This document shows positions 7,282 through 13,567 of a DNA stretch of 14,988 nt, piece by piece (the stretch's first letter is position 1; every line of letters begins with the position of its first letter). The translations under genes and the position numbers were made by a program. The stretch comes from a bacterium (GTDB lineage Bacteria; Bacteroidota; Bacteroidia; Bacteroidales; Muribaculaceae), in NCBI GenBank assembly GCA_004559845.1, contig SFWW01000053.1, forward strand, positions 1 to 14,988, read 5' to 3'. The notes beneath the pieces were generated by a model. That model saw nothing but the letters and a program-made list of their open reading frames with translations. It did no database searches and was not told the DNA's origin.

Positions 7282-7337
7282 GTTATTTTCCGCGAAGCGG
7301 CTTTTCCTTCGGGGGCGAGGAGGGAGCGACGCCCTCA
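7282..7337. repeat. 3' flank direct repeat, copy A
   Basis: These bases immediately downstream of the first Sel1 gene's stop are nearly identical to 8664-8720, with one substitution and one indel by eye. They share GTTATTTTCCGCGAAGC and GGAGGGAGCGACGCCCTC. They show that the duplication unit extends past the coding region. On the minus strand GAGGG/CCCTC could form a short hairpin but lacks a T run, so I do not call it a terminator. Confidence 0.8.
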
Positions 7338-8540
7338 CTACCAATCATACACACCTTCTTCTCTCAAAATTTCCTGAGCTTCGCTATGGCCTTGTGCCGC
7401 CGCTTTCTTCCACCACCGAATGGCAGTAGCCCTATTCTCTGCCACGCCATCGCCATAGTAATAGCACGCGCCCAAATTATTTTGCGCAGCAGCATCCCCC
7501 TGCTCGGCAGCAAGGCGAAACCATTTCACCGCCTCGGTGTACGATTGGCTTACGCCATCGCCATTTACATAGCACAAGCCCAAATTATATTGCGCCTCTG
7601 CAACGCCCTGCTCGGCAGCAAGGCGAAACCATTTCACCGCCTCGGCGTAGGATTGGCTTACGCCATAGCCATTGACATAGCAATAGCCCAAATAACATTG
7701 CGCAGCAGCATTTCCCTGCTCTGCAGCAAGGCGATACCATTTCACCGCCTCGGTGTACGATTGGCTTACGCCTTCGCCATTTTTATAGCTCAAGGCCAAA
7801 TTATATTGCGCATCAGCAACACCCTGCTCGGCAGCAAGGCGAAACCATTTCACCGCCTCGGTGTACGATTGGCTTATGCCATTGCCATTTGCATAGCACG
7901 CGCCCAAATTACATTGCGCAGCAGCATACCCCTGCTCGGCAGCAAGGCGATACCATTTCACCGCCTCGGTGGACGATTGGCTTACGCCTTCGCCATTTAC
8001 ATAACAATAGCCCAAATTAAATTGCGCATAAGCATTTCCCTGCTCTGCAGCAAGGCGATACCATTTCACCGCCTCGGCGTAGTTTTTGTCAGTGCCATAG
8101 CCGAAGTTATAGCAACAGCCCAAAAAGTGTTGTGAAATTTTGTCGCCATTTTCTGCTTCCACTTTGAGCTTTGGCAATGCCTGCTTATACAGGCTATTCG
8201 CCTTTGTGTAGTTGGAAGCCACACCTAGTCCTATACCATAATGCACACCTAACAGGTATAGTCCTACGGCATCACCTTGGTCGGCACTTTTTTGTGCCCA
8301 TTTCATCGCCTCTTGATAGTTTTTCTTCACGCCGTTGGTGCCATATAAATAACATTCTGCCACAAGCGCTTGTGCGCGGGCGTTTCCCGCCTTTGCTTTT
8401 GCCACCAATTCGGCATCGTTGGGTAATTTCACTGTCTGTTCGGTGCGGGTATTCGTTCTGCCGCTCGACTTTCTTTTTTGAGTACACGCTGATAAGCAGC
8501 ACACCACCAGCGCTAGCATAAGGTAAGTAATTATTTTCAT
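7338..8540 (-). CDS. Sel1-repeat lipoprotein (tandem paralogue 1)
   Basis: The 400-residue product begins with a signal ending in the lipobox LSAC (Cys19), predicting a lipid-anchored periplasm-facing protein. A short basic Ser-rich linker is followed by Sel1-like repeats. Two degenerate units (about 54-133) precede seven regular 36-residue units (134-385) of the type AEAQYNLGLCYVNGDGVSQS followed by YTEAVKWFRLAAEQGD. It ends in LREEGVYDW. Sel1 repeats form paired helices that bind other proteins; the partner is unknown. I use the ATG at 8540 and not the in-frame one at 8549 because the paralogue aligns from the second ATG only. The downstream neighbour converges and is stopped by the 7117 terminator. 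Repeat units are close at DNA level, pointing to recent amplification or gene conversion. Confidence 0.88.
   Translation of the reverse strand: MKIITYLMLALVVCCLSACTQKRKSSGRTNTRTEQTVKLPNDAELVAKAKAGNARAQALVAECYLYGTNGVKKNYQEAMKWAQKSADQGDAVGLYLLGVHYGIGLGVASNYTKANSLYKQALPKLKVEAENGDKISQHFLGCCYNFGYGTDKNYAEAVKWYRLAAEQGNAYAQFNLGYCYVNGEGVSQSSTEAVKWYRLAAEQGYAAAQCNLGACYANGNGISQSYTEAVKWFRLAAEQGVADAQYNLALSYKNGEGVSQSYTEAVKWYRLAAEQGNAAAQCYLGYCYVNGYGVSQSYAEAVKWFRLAAEQGVAEAQYNLGLCYVNGDGVSQSYTEAVKWFRLAAEQGDAAAQNNLGACYYYGDGVAENRATAIRWWKKAAAQGHSEAQEILREEGVYDW
7386..8141 (-). repeat. Seven tandem 108-bp Sel1 units, gene 1
   Basis: Seven contiguous 36-codon units encode residues 134-385. Short DNA blocks recur almost unchanged, for example GCAAGGCGAAACCATTTCAC or its GCGATACC variant on the plus strand. 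The first and last units are the most diverged. The period is a multiple of three, so loss or gain of a unit keeps the frame. Confidence 0.9.
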
Positions 8541-8569
8541 TTCTTCCATATTTTAGGTTTAAATTGTCA

Positions 8570-8577
8570 CAAATATA
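8570..8577 (-). promoter_or_regulatory. -7 element of Sel1 gene 1 promoter
   Basis: On the minus strand TATATTTG matches TAnnTTTG and lies 30 bases before the ATG. The position where the paralogue has its -33 TTG reads TTA here (8598-8600), so this promoter may be weaker. The surrounding bases, including a shared TTCTTCGCTCCC on the plus strand, are conserved between the two copies. Confidence 0.55.
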
Positions 8578-8663
8578 TGAAAAATTCTTCGCTCCCATAA
8601 TCGGTATCCCAAAAAATTATGATGCCCCGCCATCCATCCACACATTATCTGCCGGCAGACCCG

Positions 8664-8720
8664 GTTATTTTCCGCGAAGCTGCTTTTCCTTCGGGCGGCG
8701 AGGAGGGAGCGACGCCCTCA
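8664..8720. repeat. 3' flank direct repeat, copy B
   Basis: This is the second copy of the flank found at 7282-7337, lying just downstream of the second Sel1 gene's stop and about 90 bases upstream of the first gene's promoter. Its presence fixes the edge of the duplicated block. Confidence 0.8.
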
Positions 8721-10400
8721 CTACCAATCATACACACCTTCTTCTCTCAAATACTCCTGAGCAGGGCTATAGCCTTGTGCCGCCGCTTTCTTCCACCACC
8801 GAATGGCAGTAGCCCTATTCTTTGCCACGCCATCGCCATTGTAATAGAACGCGCCCAAACTATATTGCGCCTCTGCATCGCCCTGCTCGGCAGCAAGGCG
8901 ATACCATTTCACTGCCTCGGTGTAAGATTGGCTTACGCCTTCGCCTTTGTAATAGCAATAGGCCAAATTATATTGCGCAGCAGCATTTCCTTGCTCGGCA
9001 GCAAGGCGATACCATTTCACTGCCTCGGCGTAGGATTGGCTTACGCCATAGCCATTGGAATAGCACACGCCCAAATTATATTGCGCATCAGCATCCCCCT
9101 GCTCGGCAGCAAGGCGATACCATTTCACTGCCTCGGCGTAGGATTGGCTTACCCCTTCGCCATTGTAATAATGATTGCCCAAATTATATTGCGCATCAGC
9201 ATCCCCCTGCTCGGCAGCAAGGCGAAACCATTTCACTGCCTCAGTGTAGGATTGGCTTACGCCTTCGCCATTCTCATAGCAATAACCCAAATTACGTTGC
9301 GCAGCAGCATAGCCCTGCTCGGCAGCAAGGCGATACAATTTCACTGCCTCGGTGTAGGATTGGCTTACGCCTTTGCCATTGTCATAGCAATAGCCCAAAT
9401 TAAATTGAGCATTAGCATTCCCCTGCTCGGCAGCAAGGCGAAACCATTTCACTGCCTCGGCGTAGGATTGGCTTATGCCGTAGCCATTGTAATAGCACAA
9501 GGCCAAATTAAATTGGCTTACGCCATCGCCATTGTAATAGCGCACGCCCAAATTAAATTGCGCCTCTGCATGGCCCTGCTCGGCAGCAAGGCGAAACCAT
9601 TTCACTGCCTCGGTATAGGATTGGCTTATGCCATAGCCATTTTCATAGCACAAGGCCAAATTAGATTGCGCCTCTGCAACGCCCTGCTCTGCAGCAAGGC
9701 GATACCATTTCACCGCCTCGGTGTAGGATTGGCTTACGCCTTCGCCATCGTAATAGCACAAGGCCAAAATAAGTTGCGCCTCTGCATGGCCCTGCTCGGC
9801 AGCAAGGCGAAACCATTTCACCGCCTCGGTGTACGATTGGCTTACGCCTTCGCCTTTTGCATAACTCAAGGCCAAATTAAATTGCGCATAAGCATACCCC
9901 TGCTCTGCAGGAAGGCGAAACCATTTCACTGCCTCGGTAAAGTTTTTGTCTGTGCCATAGCCGAACCTATAACAACGACCCAAAAAGCATTGTGAAATTT
10001 TGTCGCCATTTTCTGCTTCCACTTTGAGTTTTGCCAATGCCTGCTTATACAGGCTATTCGCCTTTGTGTAGTTGGAAGCCACACCCTGTCCTTTATCATA
10101 ATACACACCTAACTGGTATAGTCCTACGGCATCACCTTGGTCGGCACTCTTTTGTGCCCATTTCACCGCCTCTTTATAGTTTTTCTTCACGCCGTGGGTG
10201 CCATTTGCATAACATTCTGCCACAAGCGCTTGTGCGCGGGCGTTTCCCGCCTTTGCTTTTGCCACCAATTCGGCATCGTCGGGTAATTTCACTGTCTGTT
10301 CGGTGCGGGTTTTCGTTCTGCTGCTTGACTTTCTTTTTTGAGCATACGCTGATGAGCAGCACACCACCATCGCCAATAAGAGGTAAGTAATCTTTTTCAT
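8721..10400 (-). CDS. Sel1-repeat secreted protein (tandem paralogue 2)
   Basis: The 559-residue paralogue has the same layout as the first Sel1 gene: signal, basic Ser-rich linker, Sel1 repeats and the LREEGVYDW tail. The signal ends in SSAYA before QKRKSSS with Tyr19 in place of the lipobox Cys, so it should be cut by signal peptidase I and released to the periplasm. Repeats comprise two degenerate units (54-133), four full units (134-277), two partial units fused in frame (278-296 and 297-328), and six full units (329-544). The fusion reads GDGVSQFNLALCYYNGYGIS and removes 21 residues relative to two full units. It has its own upstream promoter. The extra length over gene 1 is all repeat copy number. 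Partner and role are unknown. Confidence 0.88.
   Translation of the reverse strand: MKKITYLLLAMVVCCSSAYAQKRKSSSRTKTRTEQTVKLPDDAELVAKAKAGNARAQALVAECYANGTHGVKKNYKEAVKWAQKSADQGDAVGLYQLGVYYDKGQGVASNYTKANSLYKQALAKLKVEAENGDKISQCFLGRCYRFGYGTDKNFTEAVKWFRLPAEQGYAYAQFNLALSYAKGEGVSQSYTEAVKWFRLAAEQGHAEAQLILALCYYDGEGVSQSYTEAVKWYRLAAEQGVAEAQSNLALCYENGYGISQSYTEAVKWFRLAAEQGHAEAQFNLGVRYYNGDGVSQFNLALCYYNGYGISQSYAEAVKWFRLAAEQGNANAQFNLGYCYDNGKGVSQSYTEAVKLYRLAAEQGYAAAQRNLGYCYENGEGVSQSYTEAVKWFRLAAEQGDADAQYNLGNHYYNGEGVSQSYAEAVKWYRLAAEQGDADAQYNLGVCYSNGYGVSQSYAEAVKWYRLAAEQGNAAAQYNLAYCYYKGEGVSQSYTEAVKWYRLAAEQGDAEAQYSLGAFYYNGDGVAKNRATAIRWWKKAAAQGYSPAQEYLREEGVYDW
8769..10001 (-). repeat. Tandem 108-bp Sel1 units, gene 2 (10 full, 2 partial)
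   Basis: Residues 134-544 are encoded by ten full 108-bp units and two partial ones joined at about 9510-9516. The units resemble those of gene 1 closely at DNA level and differ chiefly in a few positions of the concave helix and the GYG/GEG/GDG turn. Confidence 0.9.
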
Positions 10401-10429
10401 TTCTTCCGCATTTTGTGGTTAGAATCGCA

Positions 10430-10460
10430 CAAATATAAAACAAATTCTTCGCTCCCGCAA
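10430..10460 (-). promoter_or_regulatory. Promoter of Sel1 gene 2
   Basis: On the minus strand TTG (10458-10460) and TATATTTG (10430-10437) are separated by 20 bases, a full match to the Bacteroidota promoter layout. The predicted start near 10423 leaves a short leader before the ATG at 10400. It lies about 70 bases from, and diverges from, the ribosomal-cluster promoter. Confidence 0.7.
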
Positions 10461-10528
10461 TCGGCACCCTGAAAAACCGTGCTCCGTGCGGCAAAAACAC
10501 ATTTTTTTTTAATTTTAGGGTCAAAATC

Positions 10529-10559
10529 TTGAATATTAGCAAGAAAGTTTATACCTTTG
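10529..10559 (+). promoter_or_regulatory. Promoter of the DUF177-rpmF-fabH-era-der cluster
   Basis: TTG (10529-10531), a 20-base spacer and TACCTTTG (10552-10559) match the Bacteroidota promoter consensus. The expected start is near 10565. This is very close to the 5' end of the DUF177 coding homology at 10586, and leaves about 70 bases before the GTG at 10637. Confidence 0.75.
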
Positions 10560-10636
10560 TGCCGATTTTAACGTGAAAATTGTAGATTGGCGTTCAGGAG
10601 TTTAGCTATCATTTAGACGGCTCGTTTTTCAATGAT

Positions 10637-11113
10637 GTGGAAGCCACTGAAGTGAACTCGGCAAGTGTGGATGCGCAATTGCGTGTCGACAAAAAAGAAG
10701 AAGGCATTTATCGGTTATCGTTCAGATTTAGCGGAGAACTTATCATTCCATGCGACCGCTGCCTCGACGATATGACACTAAGTGTGGACACCACCTACGA
10801 TTTGACCGTGAAAGAGGGTGATGAGTACGACGATAGCGACGAAAAAGTGCTCGTGATACCTGGCCACCGGCGCGAGTTGGATCTCACTCCGCTGATGCGC
10901 GACACTGTGTTGCTCACCATACCTCTGATGCACGTGCACCCCGAAGGGGCGTGCAATGCGCAAATGCTCAACAAGTTGCAGCAAATGCGAGCGGTGAACC
11001 TCACCGACGAGCAGTTGTATGCCGTTGAGCCCGACGTAGAGACAACAAACCCTTCTTCCGGCTCCATCGACCCACGGTGGGAGGCGCTGAAGAAATTAAC
11101 AGATAACAATTAA
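10637..11113 (+). CDS. DUF177 (YceD-like) protein
   Basis: From the GTG at 10637 the product has 158 residues. It carries the DUF177 hallmarks: IIPCDRCLDDM (Cys39, Cys42), an acidic stretch, and the later IPLMHVHPEGACNAQM (Cys106), which may bind metal with the first pair. DUF177/YceD proteins are linked to 23S rRNA accumulation and are usually encoded next to rpmF, as here (14 bases apart). The start is doubtful. Family-like sequence continues in frame upstream to 10586 (GVQEFSYHLDGSFFNDVEA), but no ATG, GTG or TTG lies in that part and a TAG sits at 10583-10585. An ATT start at 10586, a frameshift near 10586-10592 in a gene begun at the GTG at 10573, or a truncated protein are all possible. 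Confidence 0.8.
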   Translation: MEATEVNSASVDAQLRVDKKEEGIYRLSFRFSGELIIPCDRCLDDMTLSVDTTYDLTVKEGDEYDDSDEKVLVIPGHRRELDLTPLMRDTVLLTIPLMHVHPEGACNAQMLNKLQQMRAVNLTDEQLYAVEPDVETTNPSSGSIDPRWEALKKLTDNN

Positions 11114-11127
11114 AAACAAATAAGAAA

Positions 11128-11313
11128 ATGGCACATCCTAAACGTAGACAATCAAAAACTCGCACAGCAAAGCGCAGAACGCACGACAAGGCTGTAGCAC
11201 CCACAATCGCTCAATGCTCAAACTGTGGCGCATGGCATGTTTATCACACCGTATGCCCTGAATGTGGCTACTATCGCGGAAAGCATGTGATGGGTGAAGA
11301 AGCAAACGTGTAA
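11128..11313 (+). CDS. rpmF: Ribosomal protein bL32
   Basis: The 61-residue product is a standard bL32 of the large ribosomal subunit. It has the basic start MAHPKRRQSKTRTAKRR and a zinc-ribbon with two CxxC pairs, CSNCGAW and CPECGYY (all four cysteines kept). Length and motif order match the family. It lies 14 bases after the DUF177 stop, and a hairpin-forming spacer separates it from fabH. Confidence 0.97.
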   Translation: MAHPKRRQSKTRTAKRRTHDKAVAPTIAQCSNCGAWHVYHTVCPECGYYRGKHVMGEEANV

Positions 11314-11359
11314 TTTCGCACAACACCCCTGCTTGAGAGTGACTCAAACAAAAAGATGT

Positions 11360-11399
11360 GTATCCTAAATAGCGCCAACAGGTGATATTTGGGATATAC
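11360..11399 (+). other. Long imperfect hairpin between rpmF and fabH
   Basis: The 40 bases fold end to end: GTATCCtAAATA pairs with TATTTgGGATatAC, and an inner CGCC-AACA-GGTG closes the tip. There are only small bulges and one T-G pair, about 15 base pairs in all. No T run follows directly, so it is not a typical intrinsic terminator. It may be an RNA processing or stability element, a leader control element for fabH, or a protein-binding palindrome. Confidence 0.5.
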
Positions 11400-11444
11400 T
11401 TGCTTATTTAAAAGGCTTTTTTAAAAAAGAATATTATTTTTGAT

Positions 11445-12428
11445 ATGCTGAACGCAAAAATTACAGGTATTGCTTCCTACTTGCCCGACTATGTGCTCAC
11501 CAACGACGAACTCTCGCAAATGGTGGACACCAACGATGAATGGATTACCACTCGTGTGGGCATCAAAGAGCGTAGAATCTTGAAGAAAGAGGTGGGTTCG
11601 TCGTATATGGGCATTCAAGCCGTGAGCAAACTGCTTGAAGAAACCGGCACGAACCCCGATGAAGTGGATTTGATTATTTGCGCCACTTCCAACCCCGACT
11701 ATCGTTTTCCCTCCACTGCATCGGTGATTGCTCACGGATGCGGAATGGAAAAGAAATGCTATGCCTACGATATCCAAGCCGCTTGCGCCGGATTTATCGT
11801 TGCCACCTTCGATGCCAACGCCTACATCAAGAGCGGCCTCTATAAAAAGGTGGTGGTGGTGTGCGCCGAAAAAATGTCGAGCATGGTCAATTATGAAGAC
11901 CGTGCCACTTGTCCCCTCTTTGGCGATGGCGCTGCCGCTGTGCTGATAGAGCCCACCGAAGAAGCTGTGGGTTTCGTGGATGGCGTATTCCATGTGGATG
12001 GCAGTGGTTTGGAACACCTCCTCTATAAGGCCGGTGGCTCGGCTCATCCCACTTCGCATGCCACCGTGGATGCCAAGGAAAATTTCCTCTATCAAGAAGG
12101 TAGAGCCGTGTATAAGGCTGCCGTGATGGATATGGTGAATTCCAGCAAAGAAGTGATGCAACGCAACAACCTCAAGGTGGAAGACATCAATTGGTTTGTG
12201 CCTCATCAAGCCAACTTGCGCATCATTGAAGCCGTGGGCAGCAGATTGGGCCTTACTGAAGAACAAGTGCTCGTGAACATCCAAAATGTGGGCAACACCA
12301 GCGCCGCTTCCATTCCCATTTGCATCGACCAAAACAAGCATCGCCTGAAAAAAGGCGATAAGATTGTGCTCACCGCCTTTGGCGCAGGATTCACCTGGGG
12401 CGCTTCTTACTTGATTTGGGACCTTTAA
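11445..12428 (+). CDS. fabH: Beta-ketoacyl-ACP synthase III
   Basis: The 327-residue enzyme condenses acetyl-CoA (or branched starter acyl-CoA) with malonyl-ACP to begin fatty acid synthesis in the cytoplasm. All three catalytic residues of the thiolase fold are visible: Cys114 in QAACAGF, His254 in FVPHQANLR and Asn284 in NVGNTSAAS. The ending GAGFTWGASYLIWDL is typical. Its length matches the family. The start ATG gives MLNAKITGIASYLPDY, which aligns with usual FabH starts. It follows rpmF by 131 bases that hold a hairpin and AT-rich sequence, and is followed by a terminator-like hairpin. The common coupling of rpmF and lipid-synthesis genes in bacteria fits this arrangement. Confidence 0.97.
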   Translation: MLNAKITGIASYLPDYVLTNDELSQMVDTNDEWITTRVGIKERRILKKEVGSSYMGIQAVSKLLEETGTNPDEVDLIICATSNPDYRFPSTASVIAHGCGMEKKCYAYDIQAACAGFIVATFDANAYIKSGLYKKVVVVCAEKMSSMVNYEDRATCPLFGDGAAAVLIEPTEEAVGFVDGVFHVDGSGLEHLLYKAGGSAHPTSHATVDAKENFLYQEGRAVYKAAVMDMVNSSKEVMQRNNLKVEDINWFVPHQANLRIIEAVGSRLGLTEEQVLVNIQNVGNTSAASIPICIDQNKHRLKKGDKIVLTAFGAGFTWGASYLIWDL

Positions 12429-12466
12429 TTTGACACATTGCTCCGGCAATTATTCTCACTTATCAC

Positions 12467-12512
12467 AACAAAAAATGCATTTCGCTCCCTGTGTGCGAGC
12501 GGTGCGTTTTTT
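12467..12512 (+). terminator. Terminator-like hairpin between fabH and era
   Basis: ACAAAAAATGC...CGCTC on the left pairs with GAGCG...GCGTTTTTT on the right. CGCTC is at 12483-12487, GAGCG at 12497-12501, and the T run at 12507-12512. It would end or attenuate transcription after fabH, so era and der may depend on read-through or an own promoter that I cannot place convincingly. Confidence 0.7.
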
Positions 12513-12582
12513 GTTTGTATATACACCGCGCTCGGGCGTTACCCTTTTCTTACTATAGCACCATTATCTACACATTATATAT

Positions 12583-13476
12583 ATGGCTACCAACCAACAT
12601 AAAGCAGGATTCGTGAATATTGTGGGCAACCCGAATGTGGGGAAGTCCACCCTCAGCAACATTTTGGTGGGCGAACGCCTCTCCATCATCACCAGCAAGG
12701 CGCAAACCACTCGCCACCGCATTATGGGCATCGTGAACACCGACGATTACCAAATCGTGTTTTCCGACACTCCGGGCGTGCTCACACCCAAATTCAAACT
12801 CCAGCAGAGTATGCTCGAATATTCCACCGGCGCACTGGTTGATGCCGATGTGCTGCTCTATGTAACCGATGTGGTGGAGTCGCCCACCAAAAATCAGGCG
12901 TTTCTTGATAAGGTGGCGCGCGAAAAGGTGCCCATCATTTTGGTAATCAACAAAATCGACTTGCTCTCCGGACAAGATGAATTGGTGAAAATCGTGGAGC
13001 AATGGCGCGCGTTGCTGCCGCAAGCCGAAATTTATCCCACCAGCGCGAAGGAGAATTTTAATGTGGACCAAATTAAAAAGCGCATCGTGGAATTGCTGCC
13101 GGTGAGCCCGCCTTACTTTGGCAAAGATGCCCTCACCGACCGCTCGGCTCGCTTTTTCGTGACCGAAATCGTGCGCGAAAAAATTCTCCTCACCTACGAC
13201 AAGGAGGTGCCCTACGCCACCCAAGTGATTGTGGAAAAATTCACCGAATCCGACACCGAAATTCATATCATGGCTGTGATATATGTGGAGCGCGACACCC
13301 AAAAGGGCATCATCATCGGCAAAGGAGGCAAAAAACTCAAGCACGTGGGCATGGAAGCCAGAAAAGATTTGGAGAAGTTTTTCGACAAGCACGTGTATCT
13401 GCAGCTCTATGTGAAGGTGGAATCGGATTGGAGAAATCAAGAAAAGAAACTCAAGGCGTTTGGCTACATTGAATAG
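12583..13476 (+). CDS. era: GTPase Era
   Basis: The 297-residue essential GTPase binds the 3' end of 16S rRNA and acts in small-subunit assembly. G-domain motifs are GNPNVGKS (15-22), DTPG (62-65), NKID (123-126) and SAK (154-156). The C-terminal KH RNA-binding domain carries GIIIGKGG (242-249), preceded by the usual VPYATQVIVEKF. Length and order match the family. It lies between fabH and der on the same strand, 154 bases from fabH with a terminator-like hairpin in between, and 91 bases from der. A standard intact gene. Confidence 0.97.
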   Translation: MATNQHKAGFVNIVGNPNVGKSTLSNILVGERLSIITSKAQTTRHRIMGIVNTDDYQIVFSDTPGVLTPKFKLQQSMLEYSTGALVDADVLLYVTDVVESPTKNQAFLDKVAREKVPIILVINKIDLLSGQDELVKIVEQWRALLPQAEIYPTSAKENFNVDQIKKRIVELLPVSPPYFGKDALTDRSARFFVTEIVREKILLTYDKEVPYATQVIVEKFTESDTEIHIMAVIYVERDTQKGIIIGKGGKKLKHVGMEARKDLEKFFDKHVYLQLYVKVESDWRNQEKKLKAFGYIE

Positions 13477-13567
13477 CCCAAAAGCCGCACACCATAGCAA
13501 AAGAGCGCCTCTGTGCCTCACAAGCCGAATTTAAATTTTTTTTAAATACAACAACACTTACACAACC

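Noticed and set aside
7164..8135. 323-codon plus-strand frame across the first Sel1 gene
   Set aside because: It is the antisense of the 108-bp repeats; because the period is a multiple of three, a stop-free antisense frame is propagated. The product is a low-complexity repeat of LGSKAKPFHRLGV-like words with no family likeness.
8619..9995. 458-codon plus-strand frame across the second Sel1 gene
   Set aside because: Same explanation: an antisense shadow of the repeat array. The minus-strand frame has a signal peptide, Sel1 consensus and promoter.
7386..10001. CRISPR-like periodic repeats
   Set aside because: The 108-bp period is entirely coding (36-residue Sel1 units), with no short identical repeats separated by unrelated spacers and no cas genes.
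11435..11442. TATTTTTG as a fabH promoter -7 element
   Set aside because: It matches TAnnTTTG but ends two bases before the ATG, so transcription would begin inside the gene, and no -33 element is at the right distance.
11421..12449. 342-codon minus-strand frame opposite fabH
   Set aside because: fabH on the plus strand has all catalytic residues; the antisense product has no recognisable motif.
12568..13521. 317-codon minus-strand frame opposite era
   Set aside because: It is an antisense shadow of an intact era gene, with His/Phe-rich composition typical of such shadows.
13529..13546. AT-only palindrome before der as a terminator
   Set aside because: ATTTAAA/TTTAAAT around a T run has no GC stem, so it would not work as an intrinsic terminator.
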